8,044 nt of DNA from an uncultured Shinella sp. (GTDB lineage: Bacteria > Pseudomonadota > Alphaproteobacteria > Rhizobiales > Rhizobiaceae): positions 1-8,044 of the forward strand of contig CAMPIK010000088.1 of the NCBI GenBank assembly GCA_946886325.1, read 5' to 3'. Position numbers and translations under genes: made by a program. Positions 1 through 5,912 of the stretch are shown here, piece by piece. The notes beneath the pieces were generated by a model. That model saw nothing but the letters and a program-made list of their open reading frames with translations. It did no database searches and had not been told where the DNA came from. Every line of letters starts with the position of its first letter. Position 1 is the stretch's first letter.

Positions 1-357
1 GCCGAACTCTGCCGGAAGGAGGAGATCGGCGTCATCACCTATTACAGCCTCGCCTCGGGTTTCCTTTCCGGCAAGTACCGGTCGGCATCGGACACCGAGG
101 GCCGGGCGCGGGGCGGCGGCATCAAGAAATATCTCGACGCGAAGGGCATGGCGATCCTCGCCGCCCTCGACAAGGTGGCCGCCGAGACCGGGGCGGCACC
201 TGCCGAGATCGCGCTTGCCTGGCTGATGGCGAAACCGGCGGTGACGGCGCCGATCGCCAGCGCCACGAGCCTTGCACAGCTCGAGAGCCTCACGCGGGCG
301 AGTGAACTTGTCCTGACTGCCGACCAGATGGCGGTTCTCGATGCGGCGGGGGTCTGA
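1..357 (+). CDS. Aldo/keto reductase, C-terminal part (5' end outside window)
   Basis: An open frame enters the window at base 1 and ends with TGA at 355-357, giving 118 residues. It reads as the C-terminal third of an aldo/keto reductase, a family of NAD(P)H-dependent oxidoreductases with a TIM-barrel fold acting in the cytoplasm. The visible hallmarks are GVITYYSLASGFLSGKYR (residues about 10-27), which matches the conserved 'GV..YSPLA.G.L.GKY' strand-loop, an IALAWLMAKP helix (about 71-80), and APIASATSLAQLESL (about 84-98), which corresponds to the segment that grips the NADP 2'-phosphate in this family. The catalytic Asp, Tyr, Lys and His lie upstream of the window, so activity cannot be judged. 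The GNAT gene starts 5 bp after the stop, suggesting joint transcription. The substrate is unknown. Family assignment is firm; subfamily is not. Confidence 0.9.
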   Translation, partial: AELCRKEEIGVITYYSLASGFLSGKYRSASDTEGRARGGGIKKYLDAKGMAILAALDKVAAETGAAPAEIALAWLMAKPAVTAPIASATSLAQLESLTRASELVLTADQMAVLDAAGV

Positions 358-362
358 GCCCG

Positions 363-809
363 ATGGCGCTTGAGATACGCGATGCCGTAGCCGGTGACGA
401 GGCGGCCTGGAGGCGGCTCTGGGGCGACTATCTCGCCTTCTACGCGGTGGACCTCGACGACGCCGTGACGGCGCGCACATGGACGCGCATCCTCGACCCG
501 GCCTCGCGGGTCAAGATGCGGGTCGCGCTCGATGCCGGCCGGATGGTCGGTTTCGCCATCCACCATCACCACGATTCCACCTGGGTGATGACGCCGGACG
601 GCTATCTGGAGGACCTCTATCTCGACCCGGACGCGCGCGGCAAGGGCATCGGCCGGGCGCTGATCGACGACCTGATCGCCATCTGCCGCGCCAATGGCTG
701 GTCGCGCCTCTACTGGCACACCAACCGCGACAATGCACAGGCGCGAAAGCTCTACGAAAGCTATGTGGAGGACCAGGGCTACATGCGCTACCGCATCGAC
801 CTGCGGTAG
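363..809 (+). CDS. GNAT family N-acetyltransferase
   Basis: This complete 148-residue protein has the length of a single GNAT domain (Pfam Acetyltransf_1 type), which moves an acetyl group from acetyl-CoA to an amine. The acetyl-CoA pyrophosphate-binding motif A is seen as YLEDLYLDPDARGKGIGRAL (residues 81-100), with the R/Q-x-x-G-x-G/A signature as R92-G93-K94-G95-I96-G97. Motif B follows as WHTNRDNAQARKLYE (118-132), with the usual N...A..LYE pattern. The YLEDLY stretch resembles the equivalent one in spermidine/spermine acetyltransferase-like proteins, but this does not establish a polyamine substrate. HHHH at 67-70 lies on the strand before motif A. The ATG at 363 is 5 bp after the upstream stop and has no strong Shine-Dalgarno sequence of its own, so translation is probably coupled to the reductase gene. 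Its 3' end faces the AraC-type gene across 38 bp. The substrate is unknown. Confidence 0.92.
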   Translation: MALEIRDAVAGDEAAWRRLWGDYLAFYAVDLDDAVTARTWTRILDPASRVKMRVALDAGRMVGFAIHHHHDSTWVMTPDGYLEDLYLDPDARGKGIGRALIDDLIAICRANGWSRLYWHTNRDNAQARKLYESYVEDQGYMRYRIDLR

Positions 810-847
810 ACATCCGGCAATCGATAGCTAAGGCCAAGGGGCAAGAT

Positions 848-1741
848 TCACGGCCAGGCGGCGTAGGAGGTTTCCTCGCGAATGTGGCGGCTGGCGGCGC
901 CGGCGCGGTGTTCGCGCGGCGAGGTGCCGGCGAGGCGCTTGAAGAAGCGGCTGAAATAGGCGGCGTCTCGAAAGCCGAGCGCCTCGGCCACCTCCGCCAC
1001 CTGCAGGCTGGAGCCGTCGAGCAGGATCTGCGCCTCCATCAGCAGGCGGGCGTGGACGAGTTCCATCGGCGAGCGCCCGGTCGCGCGGCGGATCGCGGTG
1101 TTGAGGCGGTCCGCCGTGACGCCGAGCAGGCGCGCATAATCGGCCACCGACCAGTGGTCGCGCATGTGCAGCTCGACCAGATGCAGGAAGCTGCGCACGA
1201 CGGCGCGCGGCGACGGCTTCGGCTTTTCCGCCGACGGACTGGCGAGCCGCCAGATGGCGATCAGCAGCAGCGCCAGATGGTGACGCACGACCTCCTGCGC
1301 GCCGGCGGCATTGTCCTTCAACTCGTGCTCGATCGCCTCGACCGTCTGCATCAGCTTGCGGGCGTCGGCGCTCGCGATCTTGGCGCCGAGGATCGGCCGC
1401 GCGATCGCGTCGCGCACCTCGGCGAAGAGCGCGCCGGCCGGCATGGCGGAGCCGAGCGCCAGTTCCGGCACGGCAAGTGCTGCACCCTCGGCGCCGGCAT
1501 CGAGCAGCACCGAGCCCTTTTCGCCGGCCGGCGCCCAGACGATGGCGGGTGCGGTCAGCGACGTTTCGGCCCCGCCGAGCTGCATGCGGCCGGTGCCCGA
1601 GACAAGCAGGATCACGCGGTTGCGGCCGCCGCGAAAGGTCCAGCCGGAGGGCGACAGGGCGCCGCGAAAGAGCCGCGCCTCGGTCGGGCCTTCGGCGGGG
1701 CTGATCCTGGACGACGCATGCTGGGAACCGGCAAAGGGCAT
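848..1741 (-). CDS. AraC/XylS family transcriptional regulator (cupin-type sensor)
   Basis: This 297-residue protein has the two-part build of AraC/XylS activators. Residues about 20-95 contain a beta-rich, Gly-rich segment (GWTFRGGRNRVILLVSGTGR, then APAIVWAPAGE), as expected of a cupin ligand-sensing domain. A helical linker spans about 105-170. The C-terminal DNA-binding domain covers about 184-280. Its first helix-turn-helix is near W197-SVADYARLLGVTADRLNTAIRR, and its second is near LQVAEVAEALGFRDAAYFSRFFKR (246-269), followed by the family ending G-T-S-P-R-E-H-R. The ATG at 1741 is chosen because AAAGGAGG stands 5 nt upstream on the same strand (1747-1754). The gene is transcribed away from the importer operon, the usual position for a local activator. 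Regulators of this length and build include PobR/HpaA-type activators of hydroxyaromatic catabolism; linking this protein to an aromatic inducer is inference. Confidence 0.9.
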   Translation of the reverse strand: MPFAGSQHASSRISPAEGPTEARLFRGALSPSGWTFRGGRNRVILLVSGTGRMQLGGAETSLTAPAIVWAPAGEKGSVLLDAGAEGAALAVPELALGSAMPAGALFAEVRDAIARPILGAKIASADARKLMQTVEAIEHELKDNAAGAQEVVRHHLALLLIAIWRLASPSAEKPKPSPRAVVRSFLHLVELHMRDHWSVADYARLLGVTADRLNTAIRRATGRSPMELVHARLLMEAQILLDGSSLQVAEVAEALGFRDAAYFSRFFKRLAGTSPREHRAGAASRHIREETSYAAWP

Positions 1742-1746
1742 CGGCG

Positions 1747-1754
1747 CCTCCTTT
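1747..1754 (-). promoter_or_regulatory. Shine-Dalgarno site of the AraC-type gene
   Basis: On the minus strand this reads AAAGGAGG, a near-perfect anti-16S match, 5 nt before the ATG at 1741. It fixes the start of the regulator and argues against an in-frame or out-of-frame start further upstream. Confidence 0.8.
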
Positions 1755-1760
1755 CCGTGA

Positions 1761-1789
1761 AAAGTACAAGTATCTCTTGTAAATGTCTA
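1761..1789 (-). promoter_or_regulatory. Candidate sigma-70 promoter of the AraC-type gene
   Basis: On the minus strand TAGACA (1784-1789, five of six matches to TTGACA) is followed after exactly 17 bp by TACTTT (1761-1766, a weak -10 with T, A and final T conserved). Transcription would start close to 1754, leaving a very short leader that begins at or inside the Shine-Dalgarno site. This tight fit is a weakness of the call. A plus-strand alternative overlaps it: GTGAAA (1757-1762), 17 bp, TAAATG (1780-1785), which would serve the importer operon. Both are pattern matches only. Confidence 0.35.
1765..1781. promoter_or_regulatory. Inverted repeat TACAAG-N5-CTTGTA, candidate operator
   Basis: Two perfect 6-bp arms, TACAAG (1765-1770) and CTTGTA (1776-1781), are separated by TATCT. 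The repeat lies in the only strongly AT-rich stretch of the divergent intergenic region and sits within the spacers of the candidate promoters for both directions. A short tandem direct repeat, AAGTAC-AAGTAT (1762-1773), overlaps it; AraC-family proteins usually bind direct repeats, so either element could be the true site. Binding by the adjacent regulator is inferred from position. Confidence 0.45.
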
Positions 1790-1828
1790 TTCCGTCGCAG
1801 AGGTGTCGGCGGTAGCCTGCTGGTCGTG

Positions 1829-1915
1829 ATGAAGGCGCGGACGCGGAGGAGACGAGCCCGGCCGTTCACCACAGGACGCTCGCCCTTGGCGGGCCAAGGG
1901 AGGACAATCGAATGA
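1829..1915 (+). other. Possible Arg-rich upstream ORF (28 codons)
   Basis: An ATG at 1829 opens a 28-codon frame ending at TGA 1913-1915, which overlaps the binding-protein ATG as ATGA, the same junction seen between livH/livM and livM/livG. Eight of 28 residues are Arg. Residues 6-9 are four Arg in a row, encoded CGG AGG AGA CGA, three of which are uncommon codons in GC-rich rhizobia. There is no recognisable Shine-Dalgarno site before this ATG, and the frame contains the hairpin at 1883-1900. It could be a leader peptide or coupling ORF, or chance in a GC-rich leader. I do not regard it as a confirmed gene. Confidence 0.2.
1883..1900 (+). promoter_or_regulatory. Hairpin overlapping the ribosome binding site of the binding-protein gene
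   Basis: CCCTTGG (1883-1889) and CCAAGGG (1894-1900) form a perfect 7-bp stem with a CGGG tetraloop; as DNA it is an 8-2-8 palindrome. The last three G of the right arm are the first three of the Shine-Dalgarno run GGGAGGA (1898-1904), which stands 7 nt before the ATG at 1912. In RNA the hairpin would tie up part of the ribosome binding site, so it may tune translation; as DNA it may be a protein-binding site. No T-run follows, so it is not an intrinsic terminator. Confidence 0.45.
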
Positions 1916-3138
1916 GACATTTTCAACGCAGGCACGTCCTGCGCGTGATGGCGGCTGCCTCGGCGCTGCTCGCCGCCGGTATCGCACCGGCCGCACTCGC
2001 CCAGGACCGCACATCCGTCAAGATCGGCTATGCCATTTCCAAGACCGGCCCGAATGCCGGCGGCGCTGGTATCACGACGCTGCCGAACTACCAGCTCTGG
2101 GTGAAGGACGTGAACGATGCCGGCGGGCTGGAGATGCCCGATGGTACGAAACTGCCGATCGAAGTGATCGAATATGACGACCGCTCGACATCCGAGGAAC
2201 TGGTGCGCGCCATCGAGCGCCTGGCGACGCAGGACGAGGTCGATTTCATCCTGGCGCCCTGGGGCACGGGCTTCAACCTTGCCGCGGCACCGCTTTTCGA
2301 CCGCTACGGCTATCCGCAGCTCGCCGTTTCGGCCGTGACCGACAAGGCGCCGGATTTCGTCAAGCGCTGGACGAAGAGCTTCTGGATGCTCGGCGGCGGC
2401 CACGACTATGCCAAGGCGCTGGCCGAGATCCTCGCCAAGGCTTCGGCCGACGGCACGATCAACAAGCAGGTCGCCATGGTCTCCGTCGCCGACGGCTTCG
2501 GCATCGACCTGGTGACGGCTGCCCGCCCCGCCTTCGAAGAGGCCGGCATCGAACTCGTCTATGACAAGACCTATCCGGTCGGCACCTCGGACTTCTCGCC
2601 GATGATCAACGAGGCGAAGGCCAGCGGCGCCGACACCTTCGTCGCCTTCTCCTATCCGCCGGATACGTTCGCGCTGACCCAGCAGGCGCAGGTCGCCGAC
2701 TTCAATCCGAAGGTGCTCTATCTCGGCGTCGGCACCGGCTTTCCGATCTACGGCAAGAACAACGGCGAGAATGCCAGCGGCATCATGAGCCTCGGCGGCA
2801 TCGACCCGGCGAACGCAGAAAACGCCGCCTACCGCAAGCGCCACGAAGAGGTGATCGGCCAGGGCCCGGACTACTGGGGCAGCGTCATCACCTACGCCTC
2901 GCTGCAACTGCTGCAGGAAGCGATCAAGCGCAAGGGGCTCGACCGCGAGGCGGTTTCGGCGGAGCTTTCCTCCGGCACGTTCCAGACGGTGCTCGGCGAG
3001 ACGAAGATGGAAGACAACCAGCTTCGCAGCCTCTGGTGGACCGGGCAATGGCAGAACGGCCAGTTCGTCGGCGTCGCGCCGGCCGACCGCGCCGGCGCCA
3101 GCCAGCCGATCCTGCCGCGGCAGGCGTGGAAGAAGTAG
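1912..3138 (+). CDS. HAAT/Liv-family ABC transporter periplasmic substrate-binding protein
   Basis: This 408-residue protein is the extracytoplasmic receptor of the importer encoded downstream. Residues 1-30 form a signal peptide with an n-region Q-R-R-H-V-L-R, a hydrophobic Ala/Leu stretch and an A-L-A cleavage site before Q31. The paired Arg followed by x-V-L fits a loose Tat consensus as well as Sec. The mature part begins VKIGYAISKTGPNAGGAG, the first strand-loop of type I periplasmic binding folds (LivJ/LivK-like). NYQLWVKDVNDAGG and IEVIEYDDRSTSEELVRAIERL follow in the usual order, then a hinge near LAPWGTGFN and a second lobe from about residue 160. There is no cysteine, so the disulfide of E. 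coli LivJ/LivK is absent. No lipobox is present. The start is set by GGGAGGA 7 nt upstream. The ligand may be an amino acid, or an aromatic acid or aldehyde given the dehydrogenase in the operon; the sequence does not decide. Confidence 0.92.
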   Translation: MRHFQRRHVLRVMAAASALLAAGIAPAALAQDRTSVKIGYAISKTGPNAGGAGITTLPNYQLWVKDVNDAGGLEMPDGTKLPIEVIEYDDRSTSEELVRAIERLATQDEVDFILAPWGTGFNLAAAPLFDRYGYPQLAVSAVTDKAPDFVKRWTKSFWMLGGGHDYAKALAEILAKASADGTINKQVAMVSVADGFGIDLVTAARPAFEEAGIELVYDKTYPVGTSDFSPMINEAKASGADTFVAFSYPPDTFALTQQAQVADFNPKVLYLGVGTGFPIYGKNNGENASGIMSLGGIDPANAENAAYRKRHEEVIGQGPDYWGSVITYASLQLLQEAIKRKGLDREAVSAELSSGTFQTVLGETKMEDNQLRSLWWTGQWQNGQFVGVAPADRAGASQPILPRQAWKK

Positions 3139-3155
3139 CGGTCGCGACCGGCGTC

Positions 3156-3287
3156 GCCCCCGCTCACCCCGCCTCCGCTTCGCTCGGCGGACCTCTCCCC
3201 CGAGGGGAGAGGAAAACCGCAGACGGTGCGGCACGGTCTCTTCTCCCCTCGGGGAGAAGGTGGCCCGCAGGGCCGGATGAGGGGGCT
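3156..3287. repeat. RIME-like rhizobial palindromic intergenic repeat
   Basis: Two strong palindromes stand 27 bp apart. The first is CCTCTCCCC-CGA-GGGGAGAGG (3192-3212), the second CTTCTCCCC-TC-GGGGAGAAG (3240-3259). Each is flanked on its outer side by a weaker hairpin: an imperfect one around CCG...CGG at 3172-3190, and GGCCC-GCA-GGGCC at 3262-3274. The whole is roughly mirror-symmetric, with CTCACCCC near the left end and GGATGAGGGG near the right. The right half matches my recollection of the repeat found in hundreds of copies in rhizobial genomes (RIME, 'Rhizobium-specific intergenic mosaic element'). It fills much of the gap between the binding-protein and permease genes. Neither hairpin is followed by a T-run, so it is more likely an mRNA-stabilising or partial-termination element than a full terminator. 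Confidence 0.75.
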
Positions 3288-3391
3288 TGCCGGCGACACC
3301 GGTCGGCCGTCACAGGGTACGCCGATCGGCCGCATTGTTGATACCATCCCGTCGATCCGACTGCGGACCGGCAGAGACTGAAGGAGCGGCC

Positions 3392-4264
3392 ATGCTTGTC
3401 ACGGCCTTGTTGTCCGGGCTGGTGCTCGGCGGAACCTACGCGCTGGTCGCCATGGGGCTGACGCTCCAGTACGGCATCGCGCGCATCATGAACCTTGCCT
3501 ATGGCGAGACGATCATCGCGGCGGCCTTTCTCGCCTATGTGCTCTTCACCGGCCTCGGCATCAATCCGGTGGTCGGACTGCTCGCGGCAGCACCACTCGG
3601 CTTCGGGCTCGGCTATCTGATCTACGGCCTGATGATGCAGCCGCTGGTGCGGCGGGCGCGGAGCCGGGAGAACCTCGAGATCGATTCCATCCTCGCGACC
3701 TTCGGCCTGCTCTTCGTCATCCAGGGCGTGCTGCTCGTGATGTTCGGCAGCAATTATACCAGCTACAGCTATCTGAACGTCGGCGTGAACGTGCTCGGCA
3801 CCAATATCGCGGCCAACCGGCTGCTCGCCTTCGTCATGGCGATCGTGCTCGGCGGCGGGCTCTATCTGGCGCTCACCCGCACGCTCTGGGGGACCGCGCT
3901 GCGCGCCGTCGCCGTCTCGCCCTCTTCCGCGCCGCTCGTCGGCATCGACGTCGACCGGGCGGCACGCATGGCGTTCGCCATCGGCGGCGCGCTTGCGGCA
4001 TCTGGCGGCGTCGTCATCTCGATGTACCAGACCTTTACCGCGACGGCGGGCGTCGTCTTCACCATGAAGGCGCTGATCGTCGTCATCATGGGCGGCGTCG
4101 GCAATGTGCTCGGCGCGCTGGCCTCCGGCCTCATCCTCGGCCTTGTCGAGACCTTCGTTGCCACCTATGTCGATCCCGGCCTGACACTTGCCGCCACCTA
4201 TCTTATCTTCCTCGCCATCCTGCTCTGGCGCCCGGCGGGCCTTTTCGGGAGGTCGGCGCGATGA
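3392..4264 (+). CDS. livH: HAAT/Liv-family ABC transporter permease, LivH type
   Basis: This 290-residue integral membrane protein is one of two channel-forming permeases. Hydrophobic segments are visible at about 3-27, 40-56, 58-82, 98-119, 142-161, 191-212, 222-250 and 264-279. The cytoplasmic coupling loop that docks on the ATPases is recognisable as GTALRAVAVSPSSAPLVGID (167-186), matching the LivH pattern 'G.AlRAva.d...A.l.GI'. The family segment MKALIVVIMGGVGNVLGA (225-242) and the end RPAGLFG (280-286) are also present. The early motif usually written N-x-A-H-G reads NLAYG (34-38), with Tyr for His. The ATG at 3392 is chosen because AAGGAG lies 5 nt upstream (3381-3386). A longer in-frame start at 3287 would begin in the repeat and lacks a ribosome binding site. 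The gene overlaps livM by 4 nt (ATGA). The symbol denotes family, not proven leucine transport. Confidence 0.93.
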   Translation: MLVTALLSGLVLGGTYALVAMGLTLQYGIARIMNLAYGETIIAAAFLAYVLFTGLGINPVVGLLAAAPLGFGLGYLIYGLMMQPLVRRARSRENLEIDSILATFGLLFVIQGVLLVMFGSNYTSYSYLNVGVNVLGTNIAANRLLAFVMAIVLGGGLYLALTRTLWGTALRAVAVSPSSAPLVGIDVDRAARMAFAIGGALAASGGVVISMYQTFTATAGVVFTMKALIVVIMGGVGNVLGALASGLILGLVETFVATYVDPGLTLAATYLIFLAILLWRPAGLFGRSAR

Positions 4265-5187
4265 CCGGGCGCACCCTCATTTCGCTCGGCCTTGCCGGTG
4301 TCGCCCTCGTCGTGCTCGCGGCCCTGCCCTTCTTCGCCGGACCCTATGCGGTGACGCTGATGATCGGCATGACCGGCTATGTCGTGCTCGCCACCGCCTG
4401 GGGCCTGTTTTCCGGGCCGACGCGCTACGTCTCGCTCGCCACCGTCGCCTTCTTCGGCATCGGTGCCTATACGGTCGGCGTCTTCAGCGAGACGCTGCCC
4501 TATCCGGTGGTGCTGCTGGTCGCGGCGCTGATCGGCCTTGCCGTCGCGCTCGTCGTCGGGCTGGCGACGCTGAGGCTTGCCGGCGTCTATTTCGTCGTCT
4601 TCACCTTCGGCCTTGCGGAACTCATCCGCCAGCTCGTCACCTGGTACGAGGTCAACATCACCGGCACGCTGGGGCGCTACATCTTCCTGCCGGTGACGCC
4701 TGAAGGCATCTACTGGCAGCTTCTGGCGCTGGCGGCCGTCACCTTCCTCATCTCGTGGGGCATCGGGCGCACGCGCTGGGGGCTGGCGCTGAAGGTGATC
4801 GGCGAGGACGAGGTGGTGGCAAGCCATTGCGGCATCGACATCACCCGGCTCAAGCTCGCACTCTTTGCGACGAGCGCCGTCATCATCACGCTGGTCGGGG
4901 CGATCCAGGCGCCGCGCTGGACCTATATCGAGCCCTCCATCGTCTTCAACCCGACGATCTCCTTCCTGACGCTGATCATGGCGCTGCTCGGCGGCGCGGA
5001 CAGGCTGTGGGGACCGCTGCTCGGCGCCATCCCGCTCTTCCTGCTCTTCGAATGGCTGTCGGCGAATTTCCCGAACCACTATCCGATCATCCTCGGCCTC
5101 GTCTTCATCGCCATCGTCTTCGTGCTGCCGAAGGGCGTGCTCGCGGCGCTCGAGGGGCGGCTGAAGAAGAAGGAGGCCGCGCGATGA
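4261..5187 (+). CDS. livM: HAAT/Liv-family ABC transporter permease, LivM type
   Basis: This 308-residue membrane protein pairs with LivH to form the translocation path. Hydrophobic segments are seen at about 6-25, 30-50, 57-76, 82-103, 107-125, 152-168, 197-217, 229-246, 250-266 and 275-296. LivM hallmarks include the family's L-A-G-x-Y-F (106-111), the coupling loop GLALKVIGEDEVVASHCGID (174-193), corresponding to the usual 'G.Al.AiredE.aA...GI', and MALLGGADRLWGPLLGA (240-256). The C-terminus is basic (GRLKKKEAAR) and probably cytoplasmic. After the fifth segment, where many LivM proteins carry a Gly-rich TGG..G loop, this one reads TGTLGR (134-139). GGGAGG (4247-4252) stands 8 nt before the ATG. 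The gene overlaps livH and livG by 4 nt each, consistent with equal, coupled production of the membrane and ATPase subunits. Length is normal for the shorter alphaproteobacterial LivM proteins. Confidence 0.93.
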   Translation: MTGRTLISLGLAGVALVVLAALPFFAGPYAVTLMIGMTGYVVLATAWGLFSGPTRYVSLATVAFFGIGAYTVGVFSETLPYPVVLLVAALIGLAVALVVGLATLRLAGVYFVVFTFGLAELIRQLVTWYEVNITGTLGRYIFLPVTPEGIYWQLLALAAVTFLISWGIGRTRWGLALKVIGEDEVVASHCGIDITRLKLALFATSAVIITLVGAIQAPRWTYIEPSIVFNPTISFLTLIMALLGGADRLWGPLLGAIPLFLLFEWLSANFPNHYPIILGLVFIAIVFVLPKGVLAALEGRLKKKEAAR

Positions 5188-5912
5188 GCAACCTCCTGAC
5201 GCTGAACGGACTGACCAAGCGCTTCGGCGGGCTGACCGCCGTCAACGCCGTCTCTTTCTCGCTGGAGCGCGGCGAGGTGGTGGGCCTGCTCGGACCCAAC
5301 GGCTCCGGCAAGACGACGGTGCTCAACATGATTTCCGGCTTCCTGCCGCCGACCGGGGGCAGCATCGCGCTGAACGGCGAGATGATCTCCGGCATGACGC
5401 CGAACCGCATCGCGACCAAGGGCGTGGCGCGCACCTTCCAGCTCGTGCGGGCGCTGCCCTCGCTGACGGTCGCGGAAAACGTCATCGCGGCGCTCGCCTT
5501 CGGCAAGCGTCCGCTCTGGGGCGAAGCGGCCCGCGAAACCGCCTGCCGCCATCTCGGCGACGTCGGCCTTTCCGGCCGTGCGGACGAGCCCGCGGGCGCG
5601 CTCACCTATATCGACCAGAAGCGCATGGAGCTTGCCCGGGCGCTTGCCGCGGAGCCGGAGCTTCTGCTGCTCGACGAATGGCTGGCGGGCCTCAACCCGA
5701 CGGAACTCAGGACCGGCATCGACCTCATCCTGTCACTCAAGGAACGCGGCATCACGGTGCTGCTCGTCGAACACGTGATGGACGCGATCCGCGCGCTTTG
5801 TGGCCGCTGCATTGTCATGAATGCAGGCCGCAAGATCGCCGATGGACCGACGGCGGAGACGCTGAAGGACCCGGAGGTCGTGCGCGCCTATCTCGGAGAC
5901 GGTCATGCTTGA
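5184..5912 (+). CDS. livG: HAAT/Liv-family ABC transporter ATPase, LivG type, with degenerate signature motif
   Basis: This 242-residue cytoplasmic ATPase is one half of the motor pair. Walker A is GPNGSGKTT (37-45), the Q-loop glutamine is Q86 in ARTFQ, Walker B with the catalytic Glu is LLLLDE (160-165), the D-loop is AGLNP (168-172) and the switch His is H197 in LVEHV. The ABC signature, normally LSGGQ or LSYGQ in LivG, reads LTYID (140-144), followed by the expected QKRMELARAL. The key Gly and the following Gln are thus replaced by Ile and Asp. The residue after the catalytic Glu is Trp (DEW) rather than the usual Pro. The ATG at 5184 is preceded 7 nt upstream by AAGGAGG (5170-5176) and overlaps the livM stop; an in-frame opening upstream of it lies inside livM and is not used. 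It overlaps livF by 8 nt. The divergent signature suggests one weakened ATP site in the dimer. Confidence 0.93.
   Translation: MSNLLTLNGLTKRFGGLTAVNAVSFSLERGEVVGLLGPNGSGKTTVLNMISGFLPPTGGSIALNGEMISGMTPNRIATKGVARTFQLVRALPSLTVAENVIAALAFGKRPLWGEAARETACRHLGDVGLSGRADEPAGALTYIDQKRMELARALAAEPELLLLDEWLAGLNPTELRTGIDLILSLKERGITVLLVEHVMDAIRALCGRCIVMNAGRKIADGPTAETLKDPEVVRAYLGDGHA

Noticed and set aside
561..572. HHHH run in the GNAT protein as a metal-binding site
   Set aside because: The four His lie on a predicted strand just before motif A with no partner ligands visible, and local His enrichment alone does not support metal binding.
810..847. Bidirectional terminator between the convergent GNAT and AraC-type genes
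   Set aside because: The 38 bp hold only tiny palindromes such as ATCGAT and TAGCTA, with no stable stem and no T-run.
479..1915. 478-codon plus-strand open frame across the GNAT and AraC-type genes
   Set aside because: It lies out of frame over one real gene and antisense to another. Only its last 28 codons fall in intergenic DNA, and those are discussed separately as a possible upstream ORF.
1612..3234. 540-codon open frame on the minus strand, antisense to the binding-protein gene
   Set aside because: It mirrors a clearly recognisable receptor on the plus strand, is Arg/Ala/Gly-rich without any domain I recognise, and follows from GC-rich third positions leaving few stops.
3192..3259. 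Intrinsic terminator after the binding-protein gene
   Set aside because: The stems are strong but are followed by AAAACC and GTGG rather than a T-run, and the pair fits a dispersed palindromic repeat better.
3287..3391. N-terminal extension of LivH starting at ATG 3287
   Set aside because: The added 35 residues are Arg/Ser-rich, begin at the edge of the repeat element and lack a Shine-Dalgarno site, while AAGGAG precedes the ATG at 3392 and gives the normal LivH start.
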